Below, piece by piece: positions 12,548 through 22,148 of a DNA stretch of 64,000 nucleotides. Each line of letters opens with the position of its first letter. Positions within the stretch are counted from its first letter, which is position 1. Both the position numbers and the translations under genes were made by a program. The DNA comes from Lysinibacillus sphaericus. Its GTDB lineage: Bacteria; Bacillota; Bacilli; Bacillales_A; Planococcaceae. The DNA lies in assembly GCF_006864135.1 (NCBI RefSeq), contig NZ_SADV01000009.1, positions 143,025 through 207,024 on the forward strand. Direction: 5' to 3'. The notes beneath the pieces are model-generated. The model was given only the letters and a program-made list of their open reading frames with translations. It was not told where the DNA came from and did no database searches.

Positions 12548-12640
12548 TCCGTCGCTTCGCCTGTTCTTTCCGTCGTTGCTGTTCTTCTTTCCGTCACTTT
12601 ACGGGCTATCCTTCACTTTGCCTCTTCTATCTGCCACTAT
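12548..12640. repeat. 21-bp periodic array, core TCCGTCGCTT (array 1)
   Basis: Units start at 12548, 12569, 12590, about 12609 and 12630, all 21 bases apart except one 19-base step. The conserved part is TTTCCGTCRCTTT; the remaining bases vary. The 545-base gap 12198-12742 holds this array, the chemoreceptor terminator and a single perfect DnaA box (12354-12362), but no gene. Confidence 0.75.
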
Positions 12641-12681
12641 CATCTATGCGGGCACCAAATACAAACCTTCATACAACATAT

Positions 12682-12726
12682 AAAAAAACTGTAGTAAACT
12701 CGAACTTTACTCGAGTTTATCTACAG
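12682..12726 (-). terminator. terminator of the chemoreceptor gene
   Basis: Stem CTGTAG.TAAACTCGA with TCGAGTTTA.CTACAG, followed by seven T on the minus strand, 17 bases past the stop. Confidence 0.85.
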
Positions 12727-12742
12727 TCTAAATTCTTCACAT

Positions 12743-14026
12743 TTATGCTTGTCTATCAAATTGTTGAATCATTTTATGCAGCTCTTCAGATTGTTTCTTT
12801 AAACCTTCTGCTAGTTTTTCTACTTGCTCAATTGCGTATGCTTGTTCTTCTGCTGCACTGCGAACTTCTTGTGCACCCGCTGATGTTTCTTGAGCAATGG
12901 CTGCAACTTCTTGAGATTGACGAGCAGTTGTTTCAATATTATGCATTTGCTGCTCAATAAGTGTAGAAATTTCTACAATCGCTGTCGCCATTTCGTGTAC
13001 ACTTGAAGACATCCCTTCTACTGCTGTCGTTGTTTCTGATACACGTGCAGCTTCTTTTGTCGCAAATGTCACCTGTTGATTCATTTGTTTTACAACAATT
13101 TCAACGTTTTGTTGCATGGATTGAATAAGGGAAGTAATGCCCTGTACCGCTTTCGCACTTTCATCCGCTAAACTACGAACTTCTTCAGCTACAACGGCAA
13201 AACCTTTCCCATGTTCTCCAGCACGCGCTGCTTCAATCGAAGCGTTTAAAGCTAGTAAATTTGTTTGTGCTGCAATATCGCCAACTAAGCTAATGATGCG
13301 CTCTACCTGTCCGGCATTTTCCTCTAATAGACGAATGCTTTCTAATGCCTCAGTATTGCCAGCCGCGATTTGCTGAATACTATTCACTAATGTTTCGATC
13401 GCTTTTGTTGTTGTCGTTAAATTATGTAAAATCTCTTTAGATTGCGTTGCCGATGCCTCTGCTCTACTATTAACTTCTGTCGCGAGAGCTCGTACATCTT
13501 CAATAGCTTCAGCTGTATCTTGGACTGCCGTTGCAGATGTCTCTGCACCAGAAGAAATATGCTTTACTGTAGAAGCAATATTCTCTGCTTTTTTTGTTGC
13601 AACAGCTGCTTCATCAGATAGTTGGATAATGGATTGATTGGTTTGCTGGAAGTTATTATCTATACTTTCCACCATTCCTCTTAAATTCAACACCATTTGT
13701 TGGAATGCCTCTGCAACAGAGCGAATCTCATCACTTGTTTTCGGCATTTCTACATCTTGACCAATTTTTCCTTCTGCTACCCGGGAAGCTGAATTTTCCA
13801 GTTTTTGTAAAGGTTTAATTAAGATCACACTGAAAATTCCAGCCAAAATGCATGACCATGCAATCCCCGACAGATAAGTAAAAATTTCAAATAGTTTACG
13901 ATCAATTTCTGGGAAGAAGGTAGGTTGTAAATATTCGATAAATATAAAACTAATACTGTACGTGATCAGTGCAAGAATACCGACAAATAATACTAGTTTA
14001 AGTCGTAAGCCAAACTGTTTTTTCAT
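12743..14026 (-). CDS. methyl-accepting chemotaxis protein
   Basis: A 427-residue chemoreceptor. Two membrane helices (about residues 8-29 and 44-68) enclose only about 15-18 residues, so there is no periplasmic sensor domain. A HAMP segment follows (about 70-120), then a signalling domain with the hairpin tip [16 protein letters not shown] region and [23 protein letters not shown] (described here in pieces: conserved tip near residues 255-285). The ATG at 14024-14026 is chosen because GAGGG precedes it; a TTG four codons upstream overlaps the ywlE stop. Coupled to ywlE. The missing sensor domain suggests it reads membrane, energy or intracellular cues. Confidence 0.92.
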   Translation of the reverse strand: MKKQFGLRLKLVLFVGILALITYSISFIFIEYLQPTFFPEIDRKLFEIFTYLSGIAWSCILAGIFSVILIKPLQKLENSASRVAEGKIGQDVEMPKTSDEIRSVAEAFQQMVLNLRGMVESIDNNFQQTNQSIIQLSDEAAVATKKAENIASTVKHISSGAETSATAVQDTAEAIEDVRALATEVNSRAEASATQSKEILHNLTTTTKAIETLVNSIQQIAAGNTEALESIRLLEENAGQVERIISLVGDIAAQTNLLALNASIEAARAGEHGKGFAVVAEEVRSLADESAKAVQGITSLIQSMQQNVEIVVKQMNQQVTFATKEAARVSETTTAVEGMSSSVHEMATAIVEISTLIEQQMHNIETTARQSQEVAAIAQETSAGAQEVRSAAEEQAYAIEQVEKLAEGLKKQSEELHKMIQQFDRQA

Positions 14027-14034
14027 AGAGACCC

Positions 14035-14475
14035 TCAATTCTCTTCAATTTTTTTTACTAATCGTTCTACCAATTCCATTAATTCTACAAATGTTTCTTT
14101 ATATATTTCTTTACTACCACCGTAAGGATCGACAACATTTCCTTCGCTACCTTCGCTTGTATACTCTTTTAAAGTAAAAACTTTTTGTTCTGCATTTGGA
14201 TAATTAGCAATAATTGTAGCTTTGTGAGCTGTTGTCATTGTTAAAATTAAATCAGCCCACTCCGTTTCAGTTATTGATAATTGCGTTGCTAAATGCTGAT
14301 GCGTCATATTTGCTTCATATAATACTTGTTGTGCATGCGCAGACATTTCCGCATTTGGCATGGCATAAATGCCCGCTGAACGGACCTCAACATTGTCAGT
14401 TTGTTTATGTTTTAAAATAACTTCTGCCATGGGACTGCGACAAGTATTTCCTGTGCAAACAAATAGTATTTTCAT
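14035..14475 (-). CDS. ywlE: protein-arginine phosphatase YwlE
   Basis: Low-molecular-weight phosphatase fold, 146 residues. The P-loop is Cys7-Thr-Gly-Asn-Thr11-Cys-Arg13-Ser14. Thr11 is the residue known to confer phospho-arginine specificity, and Asp in VDPYGGS is the general acid. In Bacilli it reverses McsB arginine phosphorylation, which marks proteins for ClpCP. The ATG at 14473-14475 follows GGAGGGTG and is preferred to a GTG three codons earlier. Between mntP and the chemoreceptor, in the conserved ywl cluster. Confidence 0.93.
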   Translation of the reverse strand: MKILFVCTGNTCRSPMAEVILKHKQTDNVEVRSAGIYAMPNAEMSAHAQQVLYEANMTHQHLATQLSITETEWADLILTMTTAHKATIIANYPNAEQKVFTLKEYTSEGSEGNVVDPYGGSKEIYKETFVELMELVERLVKKIEEN

Positions 14476-14499
14476 ACTTATCACCCTCCATTGTTTTCT

Positions 14500-14997
14500 C
14501 TATTGCCGGATGGCTAGTACACTCATAATGATAAAAAAAACCCCTGTAATGATTTGGAATTTATCGCCAAGTAAGACCTGACTTCTTCGTGCAATGACTA
14601 ATGACCCATAAGAGCAAATAAGCGCGCTTACACCTGCACTTATAATAAATACTGATTTCTCTAAGTGTAGCATACCAAAAGAAATACTTACTGAAAAGGT
14701 ATCTAGGCTTGCAGTCACAGCTAAAAGTATTGGTGAAATAGTAACCTTTTCATCTTTTCGCGTAAATAATAGTAAATGTAAGCCCATGCAAAATAATAAA
14801 ATACTTGAAATCCATTGTCCCCACTCTAAGAAGAAATGCACTAAAAAGTGTCCTAATTCGAAACCTAATAACGGGAACAGCATATGCAAAGCAGCTGTCC
14901 AAACGGATAAAAAAAATCGATATCTAACATTTGGTATTAATACATATAAACCAATCACATCTACAGACGTTAATATACCTGCAAGAATCCCCTGCAA
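14500..14997 (-). CDS. mntP: MntP/YtaF-type manganese efflux pump (DUF204)
   Basis: A 165-residue polytopic membrane protein, six hydrophobic segments. MntP proteins export Mn2+ and carry two repeats with an Asp in the membrane. Here the first is TSVDVIG (near residue 11) and the second ASLDTFSVS (near residue 96), so the first motif is divergent from the usual DAF. The start is TTG at 14995-14997 with AAGGAGTG six bases upstream. Position between ywlE and tsaC matches B. subtilis ywlD. Manganese specificity is inferred from the family. Confidence 0.82.
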   Translation of the reverse strand: MQGILAGILTSVDVIGLYVLIPNVRYRFFLSVWTAALHMLFPLLGFELGHFLVHFFLEWGQWISSILLFCMGLHLLLFTRKDEKVTISPILLAVTASLDTFSVSISFGMLHLEKSVFIISAGVSALICSYGSLVIARRSQVLLGDKFQIITGVFFIIMSVLAIRQ

Positions 14998-15184
14998 GAA
15001 AGCACTCCTTCGCTCTCTAATATTTTATCATTTTATGCTCGAAAATACAGTATTATCATAATACATTTTCCTTACGACTAAGTGTTAAAAGTCACTCCAA
15101 CAATGAACAATACCTTCATTTATAGAAAAAACTTGCTACGTTTTCAACAGCTATAGATCAAGTATAAAAGTCTAAGCAGCTTTT

Positions 15185-15300
15185 TATCCCGCATTAACGG
15201 GCAGTAATTGATCTGTACTAGAAAGCGAAGCATCAGTACATACAGAGAGATTTACTGCCCGTAAAAGCCCGATTGGTGAAGACTAATAATCAGTGGGATG
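15185..15300. repeat. structured intergenic element with 10-bp terminal inverted repeat
   Basis: CGGGCAGTAA (15198-15207) pairs with TTACTGCCCG (15252-15261), and an inner pair GTACT/AGTAC sits inside the 44-base loop, which also holds GAAAGCGAAGCATC. A flank reading GCCCGATTGGTGAAGAC follows. It looks like a small dispersed element and resembles intergenic repeats I recall from the B. cereus group. The gap 14998-15382 has no gene. Confidence 0.6.
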
Positions 15301-15330
15301 ATGTTAAAGTTTCACGTTATCTTGAATACA

Positions 15331-15370
15331 AAAATAGCATGCCAGAAGTTACTTCTAGCATACTATTTTT
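15331..15370 (-). terminator. terminator of tsaC
   Basis: Long interrupted stem AAAATAG.ATGC.AGAAGT with ACTTCT.GCAT.CTATTTT, with T runs on the minus strand, 13 bases past the stop. Confidence 0.8.
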
Positions 15371-15382
15371 ATAGGTATTTTA

Positions 15383-16420
15383 TTAACGAGTATACCATTT
15401 TCCTCCGGCTGCTTTTTCAAGACGATTCATAATTGCAGCCCCTACCCCTTCAGTCGATGTAGTAGTCGCCAGGATAATTGTAGCTGTTGTTTTATCGCAA
15501 GCTCTTAGCGCATGATACAATGTCGCACCCATTTCTTCTTTACTACCGGCCTCTCCTACTGAGAAATAAAAATCAGCCTTGCTGTCAGCAAAGCTAACTG
15601 GTGCAAGTAACGCTACCTTATGCCCTTGTTTTTGTAATTGATATACAGCCCCATGAACTTTCTCTAAATCACAGTCAATTAATAGCACAGGGGCGTTAGG
15701 CGCATAGTGTGTATATTTCATACCAGGGGCTTTTGGAGTAGCCTCTAATTTTTGCTCTATTTTTGAAGGTTGCAGTACTTGACCAATCTTAGCCTCTAAC
15801 ATTTCCTTTGTAATTCCGCCTGGACGCAAAATTACTGGAGGTTCGTGTGTAACATCTAACACTGTGGATTCGAGTCCAATCCCAGTAGAGCCTCCATCTA
15901 AAATATAAGGTATGTACCCTCCCAAATCATCCTGAACATGTATTGCTTCTGTAGGACTTGGCTTTCCACTACGATTAGCACTCGGCGCAGCAAGTGGCTT
16001 TTTTAATTGTTGAAGTAAGGCAAGTGCAACCGGATGATCCGGCATACGAATGCCTACAGTCGATAGACCAGCTGTCACACTGTCCGCCAGCACATTTGGC
16101 TTAACGGGCATTACAAGTGTCAGTGGACCCGGCCAAAATAAATCCATGCATTTTTTGGCAACTTCAGAAATATGCTCAATATAAAGTTCAACTTCCTCTT
16201 TCGTGCCAATGTGGACAATTAGCGGATTGTCAGAAGGACGACCTTTTGCTTCAAATATCTTTTTTACTGCCGTGTCATTTGTTGCAACAGCTCCTAGGCC
16301 ATAAACCGTTTCTGTTGGAAATGCCACGACCTCACCTGCATTTAAGATATCCATAGCTTGTGTATAATTTATCTGACTATTCACATTACTGTCCACAATC
16401 TTGCAAACGGTTTCCATCAT
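15383..16420 (-). CDS. ywlC: L-threonylcarbamoyladenylate synthase (Sua5/YwlC type)
   Basis: Makes threonylcarbamoyl-AMP from threonine, bicarbonate and ATP, the first step of the t6A37 modification of ANN-decoding tRNAs. The 345-residue protein has the long Sua5 form: an N-terminal YrdC domain (about 15-205) with FPTETVYGLGA and the KxR-SxN residues (KGRPSDNPL, SANRSGKPSPT), a linker with the lid motif PGMKYTHYAP, and a C-terminal Sua5 domain to the end. The tandem ATG start follows AAGGAAGG. DnaA boxes lie in its upstream region. Confidence 0.95.
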   Translation of the reverse strand: MMETVCKIVDSNVNSQINYTQAMDILNAGEVVAFPTETVYGLGAVATNDTAVKKIFEAKGRPSDNPLIVHIGTKEEVELYIEHISEVAKKCMDLFWPGPLTLVMPVKPNVLADSVTAGLSTVGIRMPDHPVALALLQQLKKPLAAPSANRSGKPSPTEAIHVQDDLGGYIPYILDGGSTGIGLESTVLDVTHEPPVILRPGGITKEMLEAKIGQVLQPSKIEQKLEATPKAPGMKYTHYAPNAPVLLIDCDLEKVHGAVYQLQKQGHKVALLAPVSFADSKADFYFSVGEAGSKEEMGATLYHALRACDKTTATIILATTTSTEGVGAAIMNRLEKAAGGKWYTR

Positions 16421-16454
16421 TAAAACCTTCCTTCAATTATTCGTTTTTACTGAA

Positions 16455-16837
16455 TTATCCACATAATGTTTATAACTTATTAAAAATTGTGCATAAGTTG
16501 TCTGAATTTGTGAACAATTCATTCAAAAAAACCTTTAATCCATTCCCATATAAAAAATGTAACGTGTTCCTTCTCTTCTTTTACTTCTTCTTTTACTTCT
16601 TCTTTCGCAGGCTCACAAATTGATGGGAATATGCTACACCACCAGTTATCACCACGTGCATCACCGATTTTCACGACAATCGAATGATATAAATTTTGTG
16701 GATAAAGCACAGCATTCTGTCTCTTCGGTGGAAATAAGTTATCCCCAATTACAACTTGTGTCTGAAGCTGTGGATAATTTTCTTTTATTTCCGCTTCAAT
16801 TTCTTGTTTTAATAAAAGTATTTGCTCGTTATCCACA
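16455..16837. promoter_or_regulatory. DnaA-box cluster
   Basis: Four perfect DnaA boxes (TTATCCACA or its complement) at 16455-16463, 16697-16705, 16769-16777 and 16829-16837, with one-mismatch boxes at 16488-16496 (TTATGCACA complement) and 16739-16747 (TTATCCCCA). A further perfect box is in prfA at 18152-18160. Chance expectation for a 9-mer on both strands is about one per 130 kb. The cluster covers the ywlC upstream region and the 3' half of spoIIR. Confidence 0.75.
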
Positions 16838-17118
16838 GTTTTAGCTCCAGCACTAGCTACTACTTGCGTAAAATAGGGCTTTAAATTTTTGACAAGCTCC
16901 TCTTTTTCAAGCTGATCCGAATTCGTATTGCTATTGGCAATAACGCGTATACGAAAATCATTTTCTTGCTCATGATAGATAGACGCTTTTGCGAAACCTA
17001 CTAATGTTGGAATATATAAAACACATAATTGTAAAGCAATCGCAATAAATACTAATCTTGCAAAAGCTAGAATGATATTTCGTTTAGGTAATCTAATAAT
17101 CTTGTATTCGTTTAACAT
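16519..17118 (-). CDS. spoIIR: stage II sporulation protein R
   Basis: Forespore-secreted signal that triggers SpoIIGA cleavage of pro-sigma-E in the mother cell; 199 residues. An N-terminal hydrophobic segment (about 16-40) directs export. The family motifs FRIRVIANSNTNSDQ, and GDARGDNWWCSIFPSICE are present. The tail contains a Lys-Glu repeat (EEVKEEVKEE, about 170-185). Start ATG has AAGGAGGG. A sigma-F-like promoter (17139-17168) overlaps the prmC stop, fitting forespore expression. DnaA boxes fall inside its 3' half. Confidence 0.94.
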   Translation of the reverse strand: MLNEYKIIRLPKRNIILAFARLVFIAIALQLCVLYIPTLVGFAKASIYHEQENDFRIRVIANSNTNSDQLEKEELVKNLKPYFTQVVASAGAKTVDNEQILLLKQEIEAEIKENYPQLQTQVVIGDNLFPPKRQNAVLYPQNLYHSIVVKIGDARGDNWWCSIFPSICEPAKEEVKEEVKEEKEHVTFFIWEWIKGFFE

Positions 17119-17138
17119 AAAAATCCCTCCTTGCTCAA

Positions 17139-17168
17139 CATTGTTGGCAAGAAGTAGATACTTTATAC
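17139..17168 (-). promoter_or_regulatory. predicted sigma-F promoter of spoIIR
   Basis: GTATA (17164-17168), 15 bases, GCCAACAATG (17139-17148) on the minus strand; the sigma-F consensus is GYWTA, 15 bases, GGnnAnAnTw. Two mismatches in the -10. The leader would be only about 14 bases, just enough for the ribosome binding site. Confidence 0.45.
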
Positions 17169-18023
17169 ATGAATTTCACAAAAAATCATTCGAGGCTTAC
17201 CATTTATATCTTTTTCTATCGAAATTGTCGCCTGCGGAAAACTATTTTTAAAGAATTGAGCCACCTGCTCCCCTTGTGTATAACCGATTTCAAGACCAAT
17301 GAACGCAGGTTTACTCATAAGGGGCGGAAGCTGCTCAGCCAACTTTCTATATAAAATAAGTCCGTCTTCTTCTGCAAAAAGAGCACTATGCGGTTCATGC
17401 TCTAGCACGGTACTCGACATCTCTTTCGCCTCATCAAAAGCAATATACGGTGGATTCGATAACACGATATCAAATTTCTCACCTGCCAGAGGCTTCGCTA
17501 AATCCCCTAGTCGAAAATCAATATCCGCAGCTAATCTTTGAGCATTTCTTTGTGCTGTAGTTAAAGCTGCTTCGGATAAATCAGTGGCAACGACTGTTAG
17601 CTCTGGACATTCTAGCTTCATAGAAATAGCAATTGCACCACTACCAGTTCCGATGTCTGCAAGCTTCACTGCTTGATCATTAAACATTTTTTTCATACGA
17701 TTAATTGTTCCAAGCACTAATTCCTCGGTCTCAGGTCTAGGAATAAGTACTGACTCATCGACAATAAATGAACGGCCATAAAATTCTTCACTACCGAGGC
17801 AATACTGTACAGGTCTTCCACTCGCATGCTCTTTGATGAGTTCTTTAAATTTTTCTTTTTGTTCAGCCGTTAATTCATCTTGAAGGTGTAACATTACTTC
17901 TGAATAGCTAGTGCCAAGTATATGCTGCATGACAATACGTGCTGCCGTGTCCTCACGATCATTATCCACTAAAAAAGAAGAAGCCCATTGAAGGGCCTCC
18001 AATACACTATTATAGGTCATCAT
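17163..18023 (-). CDS. prmC: peptide chain release factor N5-glutamine methyltransferase
   Basis: Methylates the Gln of the GGQ motif in release factors. The 286-residue protein has an N-terminal helical domain (about 1-85), the SAM motif [10 protein letters not shown] (about 123-132) and the NPPY catalytic motif at 190-193. Its start overlaps the end of prfA by 14 bases (tandem ATG at 18018-18023), so enzyme and substrate RF1 are translationally coupled. Confidence 0.96.
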   Translation of the reverse strand: MMTYNSVLEALQWASSFLVDNDREDTAARIVMQHILGTSYSEVMLHLQDELTAEQKEKFKELIKEHASGRPVQYCLGSEEFYGRSFIVDESVLIPRPETEELVLGTINRMKKMFNDQAVKLADIGTGSGAIAISMKLECPELTVVATDLSEAALTTAQRNAQRLAADIDFRLGDLAKPLAGEKFDIVLSNPPYIAFDEAKEMSSTVLEHEPHSALFAEEDGLILYRKLAEQLPPLMSKPAFIGLEIGYTQGEQVAQFFKNSFPQATISIEKDINGKPRMIFCEIHV

Positions 18024-19086
18024 TTAATCGCTCTAACTTTGATGCTTGCTCCTCTAAAATGAGCGCATCAATAATTTCGCCTAGTCTACCTTCGACGATT
18101 TGATCTAGTTTTTGAATCGTTAAACCAATACGGTGGTCTGTTACACGGTTTTGTGGATAATTGTATGTGCGAATACGCTCAGAGCGATCGCCTGAACCTA
18201 CAGCTGATTTACGTGTGGCATCGATTTCCTTTTGTGCTTCTTGCAAATACATATCAGCAACACGAGCACGCAGAATTTTCATTGCCTTTTCACGGTTTTT
18301 AATTTGTGATCGTTCATCCTGCATCGAAACAACAACACCTGTCGGTAAGTGAGTCATACGAACAGCTGACATCGTAGTATTTACCGATTGACCACCGGCA
18401 CCAGAAGATGCAAATGTATCAACTCGGATATCTTTTTCATGGATTTCAACATCCACTTCTTCGACCTCAGGTAAGCAAGCTACTGTCGCTGTCGATGTAT
18501 GAATACGCCCTTGAGATTCTGTCGCAGGTACACGTTGTACACGGTGCGCACCATTTTCAAATTTAAATTTTGAATATGCACCTTGACCGTTAATCATAAA
18601 AATAACTTCTTTATAGCCGCCCATTGCGTTTGGCGTCGCTTCCATTATGTCAATTTTCCAGCCTTGTGTCTCTGCGTAACGAGAGTACATACGGAACAAA
18701 TCTCCAGCGAAAATATTCGCCTCGTCTCCACCAGCTGCTCCGCGAATCTCCATAATAACGTTTTTATTATCATTAGGATCTTTTGGAATTAATAAGATGC
18801 GTAAACGTTCTTCTAACTCTTCTTGCTGTTCTTTTAGTAGGTTGAATTCTTCTTTCACCATCTCGTGCATATCAGGATCTTTTTCACTATCTAGCATTTC
18901 ACGTGTTTCAACTAATTGCTCTTTTACACTTTTATATTCACGATAAGCATCAACAGTTTCCTGGATATCTGATTGTTCTTTGGAATATTCACGTAATTTT
19001 TTACTATCATTCACAATATCGGGATCACTTAAAAGTTCTGTTAGCCTTTCATAACGATCCTCCACTGCTTGTAATCGATCGAACAT
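18010..19086 (-). CDS. prfA: peptide chain release factor 1
   Basis: Recognises UAA and UAG stop codons. The 358-residue protein has the PAT anticodon-like motif at 187-189 (RVPATESQG) and the peptidyl-hydrolysis GGQ at 231-233 ([10 protein letters not shown]), which is the target of PrmC encoded immediately downstream. Start ATG follows AGAGGTG. A perfect DnaA box lies inside the gene at 18152. Confidence 0.97.
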   Translation of the reverse strand: MFDRLQAVEDRYERLTELLSDPDIVNDSKKLREYSKEQSDIQETVDAYREYKSVKEQLVETREMLDSEKDPDMHEMVKEEFNLLKEQQEELEERLRILLIPKDPNDNKNVIMEIRGAAGGDEANIFAGDLFRMYSRYAETQGWKIDIMEATPNAMGGYKEVIFMINGQGAYSKFKFENGAHRVQRVPATESQGRIHTSTATVACLPEVEEVDVEIHEKDIRVDTFASSGAGGQSVNTTMSAVRMTHLPTGVVVSMQDERSQIKNREKAMKILRARVADMYLQEAQKEIDATRKSAVGSGDRSERIRTYNYPQNRVTDHRIGLTIQKLDQIVEGRLGEIIDALILEEQASKLERLNDDL

Positions 19087-19271
19087 GGATTTTCACCTCT
19101 ATTAAGTTTTTATGAAGTTTGCTCTTTTGTATTTGCAGAGAAACTTTAAATTTGAATTACGCTAAGCGCGTAAGAATATTTTTGAACATTTTTCATTTCC
19201 ACTACTTAGTATAAGGAAATTTCCGCATGTATGCTACTTTTTATTAGTTCTATCAACTGAATCAGTTTGCA

Positions 19272-19844
19272 TTATAGCGGCGGATGCACGTGACATTTTC
19301 GACAAACCGGATAGTAGGAATCATTTCCTCCAATTTGAATTTGATCACCTGTATAAACAGGCTTTCCACTTTCATCAACACGCAAATTCATTGTCGCTTT
19401 TTTATGACAGAACCAGCAAATCGTTTTCATTTCCTCAATTTTATCTGCATATGTAAGCATGTACTGACTGCCTTCAAATAGCTCATTTTGGAAATCATTT
19501 TTTAGACCGAAGCCCATGACTGGAATATCTAACTCATCCACGATATTTGCCAACTGTAAAACATGTTCTTTTTTTAGGAATTGTACTTCATCAACAAGTA
19601 CACAATATGGTTTTACAGTATTATTTTTTACTAGTTCAAAAATATTTGTATCATCATAAACAGGAATGGCTTGTTGACGTAAGCCTACTCGACTTGAGAT
19701 AAAACCTACTTCATCTCGCGTATCTAAGCCTGATGTAAACATCATTACAGGTTTTTGTTGTTCTTCATAGTTATGCGCAACTTTTAAAATTTCTATGGAT
19801 TTACCACTGTTCATTGCACCGTGTTTAAAATATAGCTGTGCCAT
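19272..19844 (-). CDS. tdk: thymidine kinase
   Basis: Type II thymidine kinase, 190 residues, phosphorylating thymidine in DNA-precursor salvage. Walker A is GAMNSGKS (about 9-16), Walker B DEVQF (about 89-93), and a zinc site is formed by CWFC and CRKC near the C-terminus. Position between prfA and rpmE is conserved in Bacilli. Upstream is a large dispersed repeat (19900-20194). Confidence 0.96.
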   Translation of the reverse strand: MAQLYFKHGAMNSGKSIEILKVAHNYEEQQKPVMMFTSGLDTRDEVGFISSRVGLRQQAIPVYDDTNIFELVKNNTVKPYCVLVDEVQFLKKEHVLQLANIVDELDIPVMGFGLKNDFQNELFEGSQYMLTYADKIEEMKTICWFCHKKATMNLRVDESGKPVYTGDQIQIGGNDSYYPVCRKCHVHPPL

Positions 19845-19899
19845 TTTGTCTTCTCCCTTTCTTCATGTCGATCTGGATACTGAAAAGACTCGCATTAGG

Positions 19900-20194
19900 C
19901 ATTTAACTTCTTTCAGCTACAGCAGTCTCCCACCTCTATAGCTGGTGAGGTGAATGCGGATTTAAGCTACTTTTCAGCTGTCTCCAAACACCCACTGAAA
20001 GAAGTTAGGCCTCCGGCGGATGTCACGGAATCGGAAAGGAGTTCTTAGAGGATGTTCACCTAAAATCATCGCATCCATGCGATAACGGCTAACTGACCTG
20101 CATCGTGCCGCAGACGCTACGCTTTGGCGCAAAAAACATTTGCAGTCCTAAGCACAAAGCCGATTCCGGACGCAATTATACCGAGGCATAATTG
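19900..20194. repeat. dispersed L element, long form, with a nested S-like unit
   Basis: In reverse complement it matches 48311-48566 over most of its length: palindromic core (20173-20194), CGTCCGGA box (20165-20172), CGGCTTTGTGCTTAGG, a GTTATCGCATGGATGCGATG block and a terminal hairpin whose arms are AACTTCTTTCAG/CTGAAAGAAGTT. Relative to the 48-kb copy it has an extra stretch of about 38 bases near 20115-20150 carrying GCGCCAAAGCGTAGCGTC. No gene between tdk and rpmE. Confidence 0.75.
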
Positions 20195-20202
20195 ATTATA
20201 CT

Positions 20203-20239
20203 GAAAAAAATACCTGCCAAGCACATGCTTGGCAGGTAT
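20203..20239 (-). terminator. terminator of rpmE
   Basis: Perfect 13-bp stem ATACCTGCCAAGC/GCTTGGCAGGTAT with a 4-base loop, followed by a T run on the minus strand; 11 bases past the stop. Confidence 0.9.
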
Positions 20240-20249
20240 TAAACTAACA

Positions 20250-20453
20250 TTAGTTTTTAAGACCGTATTTTTTGTTGAAACGATCCACGCGACCATCAGC
20301 AGACGCGAATTTTTGACGGCCAGTATAGAATGGGTGACAGTCGTTGCAGAACTCGACAACGATGTTTTCTTTTACTGAACCAGTTTTGAAAGAGTTACCA
20401 CAAGAGCAAGTTACTGTTGCTTCTTTGTAATCTGGATGAATTCCTTGTTTCAT
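20250..20453 (-). CDS. rpmE: 50S ribosomal protein L31 (zinc-binding type)
   Basis: 67-residue large-subunit protein. Cys16, Cys18, Cys36 and Cys39 (TCSCGN and [12 protein letters not shown]) form the zinc site that distinguishes this form from the zinc-independent paralogue (YtiA type) expressed under zinc limitation. A small hairpin TAGCC/GGCTA lies in the leader at about 20516-20536 and could be part of an autoregulatory L31 leader, but I cannot establish that. Confidence 0.96.
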   Translation of the reverse strand: MKQGIHPDYKEATVTCSCGNSFKTGSVKENIVVEFCNDCHPFYTGRQKFASADGRVDRFNKKYGLKN

Positions 20454-20633
20454 ATTCGTTTTCTCCTCTCGCCCTGAACCATCTGGAACAGAGTATTATC
20501 GAACTGTACCTTACATAGCCCGAATATGTCGGCTACATATGTACACGTTGCATACATTGCTATAGTACCATACAAAATATACATTTGACAATAGTTGATG
20601 ATTAGTTATTTATAACAAAAGATTAAAATAAAT

Positions 20634-20672
20634 AAAAAAATCACCATCGACTAATGCTAGTCAACGGTGATC
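20634..20672 (-). terminator. terminator of rho
   Basis: Stem ATCACC..GACTA with TAGTC..GGTGAT, followed by seven T on the minus strand; eight bases past the stop. Confidence 0.85.
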
Positions 20673-20678
20673 CATGTT

Positions 20679-21962
20679 TTATAGTAAGCCTTTACCTTTA
20701 GTAGCTTTTTTCATATCTTCATTTAATTTTTCAAAGAATTCTTCATTTGAATTTGTCGTACGTAATTTTTTCATGAAGCGCTCCGCGAAATCAGATGCGT
20801 CCGAGAATGTTTTACGAATTGCCCATAGCTTTTCAAGTTGCTCAGGCTCAAGCAGAAGCTCTTCCTTACGTGTACCTGAACGGCGGATATCAAGCGCAGG
20901 GAAAATACGACGCTCTGCTAATTGGCGATCAAGATGAAGCTCTAAATTACCTGTTCCTTTAAATTCCTCATAAATGACCTCATCCATACGAGATCCAGTA
21001 TCCACTAAAGCTGTCGCTAAAATTGTTAAGCTACCGCCTTCTTCAATATTACGTGCAGAACCGAAGAATCGTTTTGGTCTATGGAATGCAGCAGGATCAA
21101 TACCGCCTGAAAGCGTACGACCGCTCGGAGGAATAACTAAGTTATACGCTCGTGCTAAACGTGTAATAGAGTCCATTAAAATAATAACATCACGCTTATG
21201 CTCAACTAAGCGGCGTGCACGTTCTAATACAATTTCTGCAACTTTCACATGATTTTCTGGAACCTCATCGAAAGTCGAGCTCACTACATCTGCATTCACA
21301 GAACGTTCGATATCAGTTACTTCCTCAGGGCGTTCGTCAATAAGTAAGACAATTAACTCTGCATCCGGATAATTTGTTGTAATAGCATTCGCGATTTCTT
21401 TTAATAATGAAGTTTTCCCTGCCTTTGGTGGTGCAACAATCAATCCACGTTGCCCAAAGCCTACAGGTGCCACTAAATCCATAATACGAGTCGATAAATT
21501 ACGTTGTGTTGTTTCAAGCTTAATTTGACGATCAGGATATAAAGGCGTTAATGCTGGAAAATGCACACGTTCCTTTGCTACTTCTGGGTCTTCGCCGTTA
21601 ACAGCATCCACCTGTAGTAGTCCATAATAGCGTTCGTTTTCTTTAGGTGGACGTACTTTACCAGATACCTTGTCCCCATTTCGTAAGTCAAAGCGACGAA
21701 TCTGAGACGCAGAAATATAAATATCTTCTTTACTTGGTGAATAGTTAATTGGTCGAAGGAAGCCAAAGCCCTCTTGCGAAACAATTTCTAGTACACCTTC
21801 CATAAAGAAATAACCCTCTTGCTCTGAACGTGTTTTCAAAATAGCAAATATTAATTCTTTTTTCGTTAGCTTGCTATAATATGAAATTTTGTATTGGCGT
21901 GCAAGGGCGTAAAGCTCTTTTAACGTCATGTTTTCTAATTGAGCGATTGTCAATGTAGACAT
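20679..21962 (-). CDS. rho: transcription termination factor Rho
   Basis: Hexameric RNA-dependent ATPase, 427 residues from this start. Order: N-terminal Rho-N helical domain (about 1-45), cold-shock-like RNA-binding domain (about 50-120), and the RecA-like motor with Walker A APPKAGKTS, Walker B VIILMDSITR and the Q/R-loop region RTLSGGIDPAAFHRPKRFFG. The ATG at 21960-21962 has GGAG eight bases upstream; an upstream TTG has no site. The 235-base leader (21963-22197) holds a GATAGGT/ACCTATC hairpin pair near 22031-22060, possibly involved in autoregulation. Confidence 0.96.
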   Translation of the reverse strand: MSTLTIAQLENMTLKELYALARQYKISYYSKLTKKELIFAILKTRSEQEGYFFMEGVLEIVSQEGFGFLRPINYSPSKEDIYISASQIRRFDLRNGDKVSGKVRPPKENERYYGLLQVDAVNGEDPEVAKERVHFPALTPLYPDRQIKLETTQRNLSTRIMDLVAPVGFGQRGLIVAPPKAGKTSLLKEIANAITTNYPDAELIVLLIDERPEEVTDIERSVNADVVSSTFDEVPENHVKVAEIVLERARRLVEHKRDVIILMDSITRLARAYNLVIPPSGRTLSGGIDPAAFHRPKRFFGSARNIEEGGSLTILATALVDTGSRMDEVIYEEFKGTGNLELHLDRQLAERRIFPALDIRRSGTRKEELLLEPEQLEKLWAIRKTFSDASDFAERFMKKLRTTNSNEEFFEKLNEDMKKATKGKGLL

Positions 21963-22148
21963 ATGCACAACTCCAGTCTTTTTCAAAATATAATTGCTGT
22001 TTTTGGGGTTAACAAAGAAGTTTTTTTACGATAGGCTACCTATCAGCTTGAAGCAGAGCGATAGGTATTTGAATTAACTATGCAAAACAATGAAGAAGCA
22101 TAATATAGCCTTATAAAACTATGGGATGGTTGAAAATTTAGAAGAAGG

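Noticed and set aside
20117..20359. 80-codon frame overlapping rpmE
   Set aside because: Out of frame with rpmE and extends into the terminator and repeat.
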